Assembly (NCBI GenBank): GCA_015059785.1
Contig: SUZS01000021.1
Coordinates: 1-41,912, forward strand
Source of the DNA: Rikenellaceae bacterium
GTDB taxonomy: Bacteria; Bacteroidota; Bacteroidia; Bacteroidales; Rikenellaceae
Length of the DNA: 41,912 nucleotides
Direction of reading: 5' to 3'
Below, piece by piece: positions 1 through 8,003 of the stretch. Each line of letters starts with the position of its first letter. Positions within the stretch are counted from its first letter, which is position 1. A program made the position numbers and the translations under genes. The notes under the pieces are model-generated. The model searched no databases. It worked only from the letters and a program-made list of their open reading frames with translations, and was not told the origin of the DNA.

Positions 1-260
1 AAGCGTGATGAATATGGCTCAGCCAGACAATCGTATTTTTTCTTATCCATTGCCAATTCTCACGTGAGTTCTTCTTAAAGGTTTGATAATCATAAATTCT
101 ATATCAAACTTCATCAAATATAGTAAATAAGTATCATTAACCGTCCAAAAAACCGTGTGAATCGGCATAAAAAGGGGGTGAATATAAATATTTTGTATAC
201 TAAATGTCTTTGACCTGAACATTAGTCATAATATTGGGACATATAAACAATTTATTGCCA

Positions 261-300
261 AATGGTCGGTTTACCGCCAATAATGGTCACTTCACCGCTA
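261..300. repeat. Two 19-bp direct repeats, IS21-end-like
   Basis: Bases 261-279 and 282-300 are two copies of a unit of the form AATGGTC-NN-TT-N-ACCGC-Y-A with a 21-bp period. They differ at only four positions. IS21-family elements carry multiple short repeats of this kind near their ends. The assignment is inference from the pattern only; no transposase is visible in the window. Confidence 0.35.
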
Positions 301-321
301 TGCGGGTGGAGTGATTTTTTT
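287..321 (+). terminator. Stem-loop with T-run, probable intrinsic terminator
   Basis: TCACTTCACCGC at 287-298 pairs with GCGGGTGGAGTGA at 302-314, with one bulge and one G-T pair, around a short loop. Seven T residues follow (315-321). This fits a Rho-independent terminator for transcription entering from the left edge of the window. The left arm overlaps the second direct repeat, so the stem could instead be part of a mobile-element end. Confidence 0.5.
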
Positions 322-407
322 GTCAAAAATGGCCTCTGAGCACTGTTTCGGCACGATATTTGTCACTCATCGTGACGAAATTGTAAAGATACTATACTTG
401 ATAATTA

Positions 408-439
408 TTTGGAAGTTTCAAAAATCGTATATATCTTTG
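408..439 (+). promoter_or_regulatory. Bacteroidota-type promoter of the sigma factor gene
   Basis: TTTG at 408-411 and TATCTTTG at 432-439 are separated by 20 nt. This matches the -33/-7 consensus (TTTG, TAnnTTTG) of the primary sigma factor of Bacteroidota. The leader to the start codon at 528 would be about 80 nt. Confidence 0.75.
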
Positions 440-527
440 CAATACAAACTAATGTTTAACTCTTAAAAACACTTATTGCCTATAGGAAAAATTCTACTCT
501 GAACATTTTTTAAGAAAGGAGAAGAAC

Positions 528-1112
528 ATGAACGCACAGAACTCAAGCGACCGCGAGTTGCTTAATAGTTATCTGCAGGGCAATAAGAGTGCAATTTCCA
601 CTCTGATAGAAAAACATAATCGTCGTGTCCGCGACTACATTCGTATGATGGTTGGGGATAGCGACCTTGCTGCCGATATTGCGCAGGAGACTTTTATTAA
701 GGCTGTAAGTGTAATTGACGAGGGGCGTTACACTGACAAGGGCAAGTTCCTGTCGTGGGTGCTTCGCATTGCTCACAACAAGGCTTTGGATTATTTCCGT
801 TCACAGAAAAATAACAGCTCTGTCAGCGAGTCGAGCGCAGGATATAATGTGTTGGGAACGATAAAGTATGCCGACAAGAGTATTGAGGATAGTATGATTA
901 GCGAGCAGGTCGATGCCGACATCCGAGCTCTTGTGGAGCAACTGCCAGACGAGCAGCGCGAGGTTGTAATGCTGCGCTACTACTCAGATCTCTCATTCAA
1001 GGAGATTGCTGACCAGACAGGCGTAAGCATCAACACAGCCCTGGGGCGTATGCGATATGCGCTGATAAATCTGCGAAAGATGATAAAAGAGAGAAATTTG
1101 TCATTGAGCTAA
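528..1112 (+). CDS. ECF-type RNA polymerase sigma factor
   Basis: This 194-residue protein has the two-domain layout of an extracytoplasmic-function sigma factor. Region 2 lies at about residues 25-95 and includes the DLAADIAQETFIKA helix and a W-x-L-R-I-A-x-N-x-A-x-D segment, which in this family bind core polymerase and the -10 element. Region 4 lies at about 130-190, with LPDEQREVVMLRYY followed by the helix-turn-helix FKEIADQTGVSINTALGRM, which reads the -35 element. There is no N-terminal region 1 or region 3. The start is supported by AAGGAG at 516-521, six bases before ATG, which is unusual because most genes here lack a Shine-Dalgarno. No TonB-receptor or recognisable anti-sigma gene follows; the only neighbour is a 42-residue ORF. 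The target regulon cannot be told from sequence. Confidence 0.93.
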   Translation: MNAQNSSDRELLNSYLQGNKSAISTLIEKHNRRVRDYIRMMVGDSDLAADIAQETFIKAVSVIDEGRYTDKGKFLSWVLRIAHNKALDYFRSQKNNSSVSESSAGYNVLGTIKYADKSIEDSMISEQVDADIRALVEQLPDEQREVVMLRYYSDLSFKEIADQTGVSINTALGRMRYALINLRKMIKERNLSLS

Positions 1113-1122
1113 CAATAAATAG

Positions 1123-1171
1123 ATAGGCAACGGCGTTAATTTAGTGACTCACTAATAAACCGATTGCCTAT
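1123..1171 (+). promoter_or_regulatory. Nested dyad overlapping the start of a small ORF
   Basis: ATAGGCAA (1123-1130) is the exact reverse complement of TTGCCTAT (1164-1171). Inside it CGG (1131-1133) can pair with CCG (1160-1162). In the centre TTAGTGACTCACTAA (1141-1155) is a perfect odd-centred palindrome. The last arm includes the first two bases of the ATG at 1170. As RNA this would fold into a stem that hides the start codon. As DNA the 15-bp palindrome could be a dimer operator. Which applies is not known. Confidence 0.45.
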
Positions 1172-1298
1172 GTATCAACTCGACCCTTTGTATTGCACAA
1201 ACGATGAGCAACTATTGATGGAGCATGTCATATGTAACGAGCCAGAGCTGCTCTATCTCGACACCATCCTTCGCGAATCATTAAACAGAAGCAGATAG
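1170..1298 (+). CDS. 42-residue acidic small protein, function unknown
   Basis: ATG at 1170 opens a 42-codon frame ending in TAG at 1298, 57 bases after the sigma factor stop and in the same direction. The product begins MYQLDPLYCTNDEQLLMEH and ends in RESLNRSR. It has two Cys, a cluster of acidic residues and no signal peptide or membrane segment. I do not recognise it. Support for translation is indirect: it lies directly between a sigma factor gene and a strong intrinsic terminator, and the terminator stem overlaps its last codons, so the transcript would end right at its stop. The start codon lies inside a dyad, which could repress translation. It could be a small partner of the sigma factor, or simply an open stretch in the 3' untranslated region. 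Confidence 0.45.
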   Translation: MYQLDPLYCTNDEQLLMEHVICNEPELLYLDTILRESLNRSR

Positions 1299-1312
1299 CT
1301 TCTGTTTTTTTT
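1284..1312 (+). terminator. Intrinsic terminator of the sigma factor transcript
   Basis: AACAGAAGC (1284-1292) and GCTTCTGTT (1298-1306) form a perfect 9-bp stem with a 5-base loop. The T-run covers 1305-1312. This is a textbook Rho-independent terminator, and it ends the sigma factor/small ORF transcript before the next promoter. Confidence 0.85.
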
Positions 1313-1330
1313 ATTGAAAGGCTGTTTTAC

Positions 1331-1361
1331 TTTGGAAATAGATGTAATTGAATTACCTTTG
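1331..1361 (+). promoter_or_regulatory. Bacteroidota-type promoter of the HNH-like gene
   Basis: TTTG (1331-1334) and TACCTTTG (1354-1361) have a 19-nt spacer, matching the TTTG/TAnnTTTG consensus. The ATG at 1382 lies about 20 nt downstream, so the transcript would have only a very short leader. Confidence 0.65.
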
Positions 1362-1381
1362 CTTGAATTTTAGTACAGACT

Positions 1382-1894
1382 ATGGCGAAGAGAAAATTAG
1401 CGACCACACAGATAGACCCTAATATATGTTTTGAATGCGGTGCGCCTGCAGTAAAGGAGCATTATGTAGTTCCCCGTTCATTGGGAGGCACAAAGAGGGT
1501 TCCTCTTTGCTGGAATTGTTACAATAAGGTGCATAGTATAGGTGGTGAGCGGATAGACAGAGTATCTGATATGCCAGTAGCTACATTTGTTGCAACCAAA
1601 GTACGAACAGACAACACTTCAATAGGCTATAGTTGCTCCAGATTGGCCGCAGGAGTTACTGCAAGTGGCGCTCGAGCAATAAAGGGACATCCTGTAAATA
1701 TCCTCTTCTCGTTATATACAGCACAGTTCGAGATGAGGGAGGGCAGCCTAAGGAGATGTGGCGAAGCTAAGTTTCAAAAACTTGCCGATGAACTCAACGC
1801 TCTCGGATATACAACACTAAATGGCGAGCCATATACCGCCCGCCATTGTAGATATTTGTATGCTCAAATGTCTGTAAGTGGATATATTGAGTAG
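1382..1894 (+). CDS. HNH-like zinc-motif protein with a helical C-terminus
   Basis: This 170-residue protein has an N-terminal Cys/His cluster of the HNH/zinc type: C-F-E-C at about 16-19, then EHYVVPRSLGG, then PLC-W-N-C and K-V-H by about residue 51. The spacing resembles HNH endonucleases (C-x2-C ... H ... C-x2-C-x3-H). However, the position that is usually Asn before the second Cys pair is Arg (TKRVPLC), so cleavage activity is doubtful. The C-terminal 40 residues (KLADELNALGYTTLNGEPYT and beyond) resemble the A-x-x-L-N-x-x-G-x-x-T-x-x-G-x-x-W/Y-T segment of large serine recombinases and related helix-turn-helix domains, which suggests DNA binding. It has its own promoter and ends one base before the convergent stop of the polysaccharide operon at 1896. 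The role is unknown; a DNA-binding regulator or a remnant nuclease are both possible. Confidence 0.6.
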   Translation: MAKRKLATTQIDPNICFECGAPAVKEHYVVPRSLGGTKRVPLCWNCYNKVHSIGGERIDRVSDMPVATFVATKVRTDNTSIGYSCSRLAAGVTASGARAIKGHPVNILFSLYTAQFEMREGSLRRCGEAKFQKLADELNALGYTTLNGEPYTARHCRYLYAQMSVSGYIE

Positions 1895-1895
1895 A

Positions 1896-2936
1896 TTACC
1901 TATTATACACCTCAAGGTAGCCTTGGACCATCTTCTCAACGGTAAGTTGTTCACTAAAGAGGCGGGAAGAGTGTTGGCTAAACCTTGTGTAGATATCTTT
2001 GTCCTCCAAAATGTACGATATCTTGGAGGCAAATAGCTGAGCATCATTCTCAAGGGCATATCCATTTACATCGTTGATAACTATCTCGCTAATTCCACCC
2101 ACATTTGAGGCAACAACGGGCTTACCAAAGCTCATCGCCTCAAGAATTACCATCGGAAGTCCCTCATAATTGGACGGAAGCATCAGAATGTCTGCCTTAG
2201 AACAGTATGCTCCAGCATTAGGTATATTGCCCACAAAGTGACAATTATCTGGCAACTCGCCAAACTCTGTCACCTCGCGCTGGTTGCCAATCCAGATAAA
2301 CTCGTACTGCGGTAGTAGCTTGGCAACAGCTACAAATAGGTCTGGCTTCTTCTGCGGAAATACTCGGGCGATAGATAGAATTTTCTTTTTCTCGGTGCCC
2401 AACACATCTAATGGTTGCAATGTAGAGCAATCTGGCACGGAAATACCATTGTATACCGTTGATACATTGTTCTTTATACCCTCCTCAATAAGGTGTTTCT
2501 CATCATATTTGCTTACACCGACAATCGCCTTGCAGAAGTGCTGCAAACAACGCTCAATAGGTAAAAATTTCCTAAAGGCCAATCGCACAGAGTCAAAGCC
2601 ATGAACAGTATAGACAGTCCTTTTTGATGGAAATACTATACGGCCCAATGTGCCAGCTTTAGAGGAGTGAAGATGAACAATATCTGGTTTGTACTTGTTG
2701 TACAACTTCCTCAACTCAATAGCCGCCAGAAGGTCGTTCTTAAGAGATATAGATCGCTGCAGATGAGGGCAATTCTCTCTTATAACCTTATCATCAACCA
2801 TATCCCACATCTTTCCATCGCCCTGTCCCGCTGCAAGGATGACCTGATGCTCTTTACTGAGATTGTTTGCAAGTTGCACAACAACAGTCTGCGCTCCCCC
2901 CAATTCAGATTGGGTTATAACTTGTAGAATTTTCAT
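1896..2936 (-). CDS. GT4-family glycosyltransferase
   Basis: This 346-residue protein has the GT-B fold of family GT4. It starts MKILQVITQSELGGAQ, with the glycine-rich acceptor-side loop, has an I-V-H-L-H-S-S-K-A-G segment near residue 90, and has the C-terminal nucleotide-sugar site NYEGLPMVILEAMSFGKPVV. The two Glu of the EGLPMVILE segment are the E-x7-E motif of retaining GT4 enzymes. The enzyme would add one sugar to the lipid-linked repeat unit on the cytoplasmic face of the inner membrane. It is the last gene of the operon, and its stop faces the HNH-like gene with one base between. No terminator is visible at the junction. The sugar donor cannot be inferred. Confidence 0.9.
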   Translation of the reverse strand: MKILQVITQSELGGAQTVVVQLANNLSKEHQVILAAGQGDGKMWDMVDDKVIRENCPHLQRSISLKNDLLAAIELRKLYNKYKPDIVHLHSSKAGTLGRIVFPSKRTVYTVHGFDSVRLAFRKFLPIERCLQHFCKAIVGVSKYDEKHLIEEGIKNNVSTVYNGISVPDCSTLQPLDVLGTEKKKILSIARVFPQKKPDLFVAVAKLLPQYEFIWIGNQREVTEFGELPDNCHFVGNIPNAGAYCSKADILMLPSNYEGLPMVILEAMSFGKPVVASNVGGISEIVINDVNGYALENDAQLFASKISYILEDKDIYTRFSQHSSRLFSEQLTVEKMVQGYLEVYNR

Positions 2937-2970
2937 AACGGTTTATTGCATCAATAATTCATTTATACAC

Positions 2971-3951
2971 CTATACAAGTCTGGTTTGTAGGTATTTATA
3001 CAATATATAATTGGTTAAACGCTTGCCCAAATACTTCTGCGCCATTGCAACTTTTTTAACTTTTGGGTGTAGTTGATAATTAAGAAGCCAATTATATTCA
3101 TACAATCTATTTAACTCTTCTTTTCTTTGTTTCTTATTCATAAAACCGGTCATAGCTCTTAAGATACAGAGTTCATAAGCCCAAAATGAAAAAATAGCTG
3201 CCTGTATTTGCCCAGTGCACTCTTTTTTATTTAGTTCGACTCCCTCTCTTAATAGCATAAGCAAGTCGCTGAATTGCTTATATGAATATGATGAACTCCT
3301 TGATGTAGCAACATTTTTTCTATACATATACATGTATAAATTTACAAATCGGCATTTATCACTCTTTTTGAGCAGTTCGATAAACCAAGGAATATCCTCA
3401 CAGTATATACCTTTAATAAATTCTATGTTACCTTGCAATCGCTCTCTTCTAATAATCTTCATACATTGACTCATAGGAAAAGTACCTGAGGCAACGAGTT
3501 TTTCTATACATACATCTGATGTTGTTGTTTTGAGGATTTCATCATCATACTTCACCCAAGGAACCACCTTATTTACATCTTCGTAATAGTACGAACAATT
3601 AAAACCAACGAAATCACATTCTGGAGTTTTCTTTACCTCATCAACCAGTTTCGACAAACTACACATGTCCGACCAGAAATCATCAGCGTCCATAAATGTT
3701 ATATAGTCGCCACTAGCTAAATTTAAACCAGTATTTCGAGATTCTGATGGACCTCCATTAGGCTTGTGGATAACCTTAACCCTATCATCTTTTGCTGCAA
3801 AATAATCACAAATTTCAGGAGATTTATCCGAGGACCCATCATTAACTAATATTATTTCTATGTTCGTGTATGTCTGATGCAGCACGCTTTCGACACACTT
3901 GACAAGATATTTCTCTACATTGTATACGGGTATGATAACAGATATAAGCAT
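2971..3951 (-). CDS. GT2-family glycosyltransferase
   Basis: This 326-residue protein is a GT-A fold enzyme of family GT2. It begins MLISVIIPVYNVEKYLVKCV, continues with EIILVNDGSSDKSPEIC, and has the metal/nucleotide-binding D-A-D-D at about residues 89-92 after GDYITF. The C-terminal half is variable and basic, as in many capsule GT2 proteins. It would transfer a sugar, with inversion, to the growing undecaprenyl-linked repeat. The gene is clearly AT-rich compared with the metabolic genes further right, which fits a horizontally exchanged polysaccharide locus. It lies 29 bases after the polymerase gene. The donor is not predictable. Confidence 0.92.
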   Translation of the reverse strand: MLISVIIPVYNVEKYLVKCVESVLHQTYTNIEIILVNDGSSDKSPEICDYFAAKDDRVKVIHKPNGGPSESRNTGLNLASGDYITFMDADDFWSDMCSLSKLVDEVKKTPECDFVGFNCSYYYEDVNKVVPWVKYDDEILKTTTSDVCIEKLVASGTFPMSQCMKIIRRERLQGNIEFIKGIYCEDIPWFIELLKKSDKCRFVNLYMYMYRKNVATSRSSSYSYKQFSDLLMLLREGVELNKKECTGQIQAAIFSFWAYELCILRAMTGFMNKKQRKEELNRLYEYNWLLNYQLHPKVKKVAMAQKYLGKRLTNYILYKYLQTRLV

Positions 3952-3980
3952 ATGTATTTCGTGTTGTTTAATTCTGGTAA

Positions 3981-5054
3981 TTAATATTGAAAGTATATGA
4001 ATGAAGACTTATACTCTGCTGTCCCCATAAATACTTTTATGAAGTAAATTATTGATGCATAAGCCAAGACGAGTAATAGCTCGGCGTGTCGCTTACGATT
4101 GTATAAGTTGACACATAGATAGTATATTGGGAGTATGGATGGAATCCAGAAATAATAGGAGAATCTACCGATAAGATGATTAATTAGAAGCGCACATCTC
4201 AATGAGTATGAGAGGATGCCAAACTTAAAGAATAATCTCTCCTTATCTGACAGAATATCCATCTTTAGTAAGCGTAACGCATATAAGTATAACGGGAGAA
4301 GCAACAACTTCGAGATTTTGTACACCAAGTCCATTGAGGCACTTGTGCTATTTTCGTTGTCCGCATACATTCGCTCATAGTGAGTCTCTTCTCTTACTTC
4401 GTCAGGTAGAAATTCAATTAGATGCTGGTTTAGATAATCGTCTGCAGGAATGAGAGCAATAAAGCAGGCGCCAATCAATAGTATTTTAGGGTACTTTGTT
4501 AGAAAGTTTGTAATCTTCTCTAAATAAGTAAACAGAACACCAATTAGCGATGAAAAATGGAAACCTGTAGCTACTGCAATAAGAGACAGTCCTTTCAGTT
4601 TGCTAGTATACAGTTCAACAAAAGCCCAATACATAAACGCTACAGCAGTACACTGGCGAATACCATTCATCTGATTATTAAAAAATGTAGATACAGTAAC
4701 TAATAAAAAATAGAATATGCCCCAGTTCTTAATGCCGAGTTTATGTGACGCAATGAATATAATGATGGCGTTTATAAGCGCATATAGATAGAATTGACCT
4801 TGTCCCTCAAGCCCAAAGTCGTATGCAAATCTTGAAACCCAAGTAAATATTGGCTCAAAACGGGTCTCATGGTGGGGGTATAAAAAGAAGCCTAAATAGT
4901 TATCGTAGTCTGCGCCTATATTAAGTTGTCCACCAATAATAAAAACCCACAACAAAATGACTGGTATTATTTTTATCAGGAAAAGAAAACGATTCTTTTC
5001 TTGAACTTGCGACAAATACCAACAAGAGAAAATAAGGTTAATTATATACAACAT
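3981..5054 (-). CDS. EpsG/Wzy-type repeat-unit polymerase
   Basis: This 357-residue, very hydrophobic protein has about ten predicted membrane segments. It carries the signatures of the EpsG family: a GADYDNYLGFF segment near residue 48, FEPIFTWVSRF near 66, NNQMNGIRQCTAVAFMYWAF near 125, and GFHFSSLIG near 164. These proteins polymerise lipid-linked oligosaccharide repeats on the periplasmic side of the inner membrane. Together with the flippase at 6564-8003 it defines this locus as Wzx/Wzy-dependent. The spacing to the upstream acetyltransferase gene is four bases, so it is in the same transcript. Confidence 0.85.
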   Translation of the reverse strand: MLYIINLIFSCWYLSQVQEKNRFLFLIKIIPVILLWVFIIGGQLNIGADYDNYLGFFLYPHHETRFEPIFTWVSRFAYDFGLEGQGQFYLYALINAIIIFIASHKLGIKNWGIFYFLLVTVSTFFNNQMNGIRQCTAVAFMYWAFVELYTSKLKGLSLIAVATGFHFSSLIGVLFTYLEKITNFLTKYPKILLIGACFIALIPADDYLNQHLIEFLPDEVREETHYERMYADNENSTSASMDLVYKISKLLLLPLYLYALRLLKMDILSDKERLFFKFGILSYSLRCALLINHLIGRFSYYFWIPSILPIYYLCVNLYNRKRHAELLLVLAYASIIYFIKVFMGTAEYKSSFIYFQY

Positions 5055-5058
5055 TTAT

Positions 5059-5769
5059 TTAGTCTGCTTTATATTCTTTTGCTTTTGCTAAAAAATCTTC
5101 AAAGTCCTTAAATGGTGCTTTGTGCCTTTCTAACCACGAATTGTACCCTCTTCCAAGTTGGCTTGATATAGGGAGCTTAGGATACTTATCAATATTTGAC
5201 TTATCTACAAATAAATGGAATTCTTCATAGAACTCTTCATAGTATGGCTCTCTTTTATATCGCTCTCTAATACTATTTGCATACTCAAATGCCTCATAAA
5301 TACACTCTGTTTTACGGCGTGCGTAGAAGTCGTCTAATGAGCATATAACCTTTGCAGGTCTTCCTACAGCTACAGAGTTTGCTGGAATATCTTTAGCGAC
5401 TATTGATCCGGCTCCGATGATGCAATTATCACCAATTTTAACACCTTTGAGAACGATACAATTGGTTCCAAAAACAATGTTATTACCAATAATTACTCGC
5501 CCTGAAGAGTTGATAAAGTCACAATATTTTCCAATAAATACACTTGTTGCGTAATCGTGTGTTAATATTTGAAAGTTCATATTAAAATCTACATTATCCC
5601 CAATAGTTATCAGACTCGGCCTGGAGATATCAATTCTAATAGTATTTCTATGTCTAAAGGTACAATCTTGACCTATTTTAACACCTTTACTACGCAGATA
5701 CTGGATGAACCAGCTATTGCGAATAAGTGATATATTATATAAAACCTTGTTAATTATCTTTTTAATCAT
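5059..5769 (-). CDS. Hexapeptide-repeat acyltransferase
   Basis: This 236-residue protein has a left-handed beta-helix built of hexapeptide repeats at about residues 35-150. Recognisable turns are IGDNVDFNMN, IGNNIVFGTNCIVLKGVKIG, and the closing IGAGSIVAKDIPANSVAVGRPAK segment typical of acetyl-CoA-dependent LpxA/CysE-like O-acetyltransferases. The last 85 residues form a charged extension containing KREPYYEEFYEEF that lies outside the helix. The protein probably acetylates a sugar of the repeat unit. It lies six bases after the LicD gene and four bases before the polymerase gene. The acceptor is unknown. Confidence 0.85.
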   Translation of the reverse strand: MIKKIINKVLYNISLIRNSWFIQYLRSKGVKIGQDCTFRHRNTIRIDISRPSLITIGDNVDFNMNFQILTHDYATSVFIGKYCDFINSSGRVIIGNNIVFGTNCIVLKGVKIGDNCIIGAGSIVAKDIPANSVAVGRPAKVICSLDDFYARRKTECIYEAFEYANSIRERYKREPYYEEFYEEFHLFVDKSNIDKYPKLPISSQLGRGYNSWLERHKAPFKDFEDFLAKAKEYKAD

Positions 5770-5775
5770 ATCCTA

Positions 5776-6567
5776 CTATTTAAAAATACAAGAAGATGTA
5801 TGAATTACAAATGAATCTATATCTGGCAGACGATTATAATCTCCATAAATCAGTCTTAGATAACTATCTACATTGTTGGGCGCAGGGAATGTATATCCCT
5901 CAAATTGCACTCTTGTTAAAGGGTGTATATCTTCTATGTGTCGTTCTTTTAGGAATCCGCTGCCGTAAGAGTGGTGCAAGTCTTTCGTGAAAATCCTAAA
6001 AATTGGACGGGCGATAGGGATTGTCCATAGTGTGATTTTTTGAAAACACTTTAGTATGTGCCATAGAAACTTGTTATCGCCACATTTTCTTCGCCATCTT
6101 CCAATTACCTCAAATACGCCACCGTAAAGTCTACATATGTATTTAGGAACTCGCTCAATGCTAAAAATGTCTACATACAGCCCTCTATACTTGTAGTACC
6201 TATCCAATTCAAATTCACTTATTTCGCTATGTAAATCTCTAACTTTGGCAAATGTGCGGAAATAATTCTCATCACTTTTATAGGTCTGGAGAGCGTAGTT
6301 GTCATTATCTGTAAAGACCTTAAGAAATTTTTCGTAGTCCTCTCTTAGCATCTCAATATCTAAATCATCGTCCCACGGAATAAAGCCTCCGTGTCTAACG
6401 GCTCCTAATAGTGTTCCAGAGCTAAGCCAATATTTAATATTATTCTCTTTACAGATTTTGTCTATATAGAGCAATATCTCCAGCATTCGTAGTTGTTGCT
6501 TACGAAGCATAGAACCCTCTGGATTAAAACGCTCTCTGAGTTGTTGTTGAAGTTGATAATCTATCAT
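5776..6567 (-). CDS. LicD-family phosphotransferase
   Basis: This 263-residue protein carries the LicD signature SSGTLLGAVRHGGFIPWDDD followed by LDIEM at about residues 49-73. The acidic cluster D66-D67-D68-x-D70 is the presumed metal site. LicD proteins (nucleotidyltransferase fold) transfer phosphocholine or related phospho-amino-alcohols from a CDP carrier to a glycan. The same operon encodes a LicC/PntC-like cytidylyltransferase fused to a PLP enzyme, so a CDP-linked donor made at 9020-10837 is its likely substrate. Its start overlaps the flippase stop by 4 bases (ATGA), suggesting translational coupling. The exact phospho-substituent is inferred, not shown. Confidence 0.88.
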   Translation of the reverse strand: MIDYQLQQQLRERFNPEGSMLRKQQLRMLEILLYIDKICKENNIKYWLSSGTLLGAVRHGGFIPWDDDLDIEMLREDYEKFLKVFTDNDNYALQTYKSDENYFRTFAKVRDLHSEISEFELDRYYKYRGLYVDIFSIERVPKYICRLYGGVFEVIGRWRRKCGDNKFLWHILKCFQKITLWTIPIARPIFRIFTKDLHHSYGSGFLKERHIEDIHPLTRVQFEGYTFPAPNNVDSYLRLIYGDYNRLPDIDSFVIHTSSCIFK

Positions 6568-8003
6568 CGTTTTGCAAATTTTCTTATAAATAGTGTAACT
6601 ATATCTTTAGACTCTACAATAGCTTGAATCTTAAACAAATAACATATCGCTAAGTATAGTACAACAAAGAGTGTCGAAATAATTATCCAGTGCAAAGATG
6701 TGTAAAGTGTAATTAGATAGACAATTACACCCGTCGCAAGTGTGCAAATAAATGTCGGTGTGACATCTTTAATCTGTGTAGACAGGTTGTATTTTATATA
6801 GTGCTGTGCCAGCAGTGCATTTGTAAGATAGATGTTGATGTTACTGATAACCATAGCAAAAAGTACGGCGGTCATATTAAAAGATGCACCAACTAAAAGT
6901 AGTACAATGAGCATACCCCACTTATAGCATCCCCAATAGAAAAGAGCCTTACTCTTGCCTACGGCCGCCACGGCGTAGTAATTCAGGTTGTAGACTGCGG
7001 AGCAGAAGCCTCCAATACACAGGATTTGGAAGTATGGCACAGCCTCGAGCCACTTCTCTCCGTAGAGTAGATTAAATATTGGCTCTGCTACAATAATGAG
7101 TAGCATCATTAGAGGAAATACAATAAAGGCAATTAAGCGAGTATTCTTTCTAAGTAGCTCACAGAGCTGGTTTAAGTTATTTTGGTGTTCTGAATATACA
7201 GGGAAGAGTACTTGGCAAAAAACAGCAGGAATTGTCATACTTGCAACCTCGTCCATCTTTTTTGCTTGAGTGTACAATCCAGTATTGGCCGCCGAAAATT
7301 TTCTACCGATAACAACACCTTGAATATGTGTGCATACATCTTGCATCATATTTGCAATAAGCAGATAGCCACCATATGAAAAAAGGCTCTTTAGCGATGA
7401 AAATGAGAACTCCCAAGATGGGCTCCATTTAGAAGTACACCAAAATATTAGAGCCCCTAAAAGGGCGTTTGATATCTGCATTGCCACCAAACTCCATGCT
7501 CCATATCCCTTATGCGCCAAATAAAACGCAATCAATGCCGCTCCGGTGTATGATACAATATCGGTTATGGCTATCTTCTTAAATGATAGAGACTTGCGTA
7601 GCTTTGTCTTTTGTACTAATGCAAATGAGTTTATTATTATAACGACACCTATTACCCGCAACAGTGGAGATAGCTCTGGAAGATGAAAGAATGTCGCAAT
7701 ATTAGGCGCAAAGATGTATATTATAGAGTATAGAATAGCAGAAAAAGCGATATTCCACCAAAAAATTGTTGAATAGTCTGTCTGTGAAGGGTTTAACTTC
7801 TGAATAAGCGCCGAGGCAAACCCTCCATCTATTAATGTTTGAGATACCACCACAAATATCAGAATCATGCCCACCATTCCAAAATCATTTGGAGTGAGGA
7901 GCCTGGCAAGTACAAGGTTGATGACAAATTGCAGGAGTACTACTCCAAATCTGTCAACAGCTGACCATAAAACACCCTTTGTTGTACTATTCGCTTGAGC
8001 CAT
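6564..8003 (-). CDS. Wzx-type polysaccharide flippase
   Basis: This 479-residue protein of the MOP superfamily (polysaccharide transporter/WzxC-like) has about 12-14 hydrophobic segments. The N-terminus (GVLWSAVDRFGVVLLQFVIN, then LLTPNDFGMVGMILIF) is typical of the family. It moves the finished undecaprenyl-pyrophosphate-linked repeat across the inner membrane. Its start follows directly on the stop of the opine-dehydrogenase-like gene at 8004, with no gap. The 4-base overlap with licD downstream links it to the decoration step. The substrate is the repeat unit built by this operon. Confidence 0.92.
   Translation of the reverse strand: MAQANSTTKGVLWSAVDRFGVVLLQFVINLVLARLLTPNDFGMVGMILIFVVVSQTLIDGGFASALIQKLNPSQTDYSTIFWWNIAFSAILYSIIYIFAPNIATFFHLPELSPLLRVIGVVIIINSFALVQKTKLRKSLSFKKIAITDIVSYTGAALIAFYLAHKGYGAWSLVAMQISNALLGALIFWCTSKWSPSWEFSFSSLKSLFSYGGYLLIANMMQDVCTHIQGVVIGRKFSAANTGLYTQAKKMDEVASMTIPAVFCQVLFPVYSEHQNNLNQLCELLRKNTRLIAFIVFPLMMLLIIVAEPIFNLLYGEKWLEAVPYFQILCIGGFCSAVYNLNYYAVAAVGKSKALFYWGCYKWGMLIVLLLVGASFNMTAVLFAMVISNINIYLTNALLAQHYIKYNLSTQIKDVTPTFICTLATGVIVYLITLYTSLHWIIISTLFVVLYLAICYLFKIQAIVESKDIVTLFIRKFAKR

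Larger units (their letters stand above)
1..527. other. Non-coding region upstream of the sigma factor gene
   Basis: No convincing gene was found here. A reading frame open from base 1 stops at 76-78 and could be the tail of a gene starting before the window, but 25 residues are too few to judge. The region holds a pair of 19-bp direct repeats (261-300), a stem-loop with a T-run (287-321), a small dyad GTCAC/GTGAC (362-376) and a promoter (408-439). It is AT-rich and looks like the flank or remnant of a mobile element followed by the regulatory region of the next gene. Confidence 0.6.

Noticed and set aside
1..78. Open frame from base 1 ending at 76-78, possible tail of a gene
   Set aside because: Only 25 residues with no recognisable motif; cannot be told from chance.
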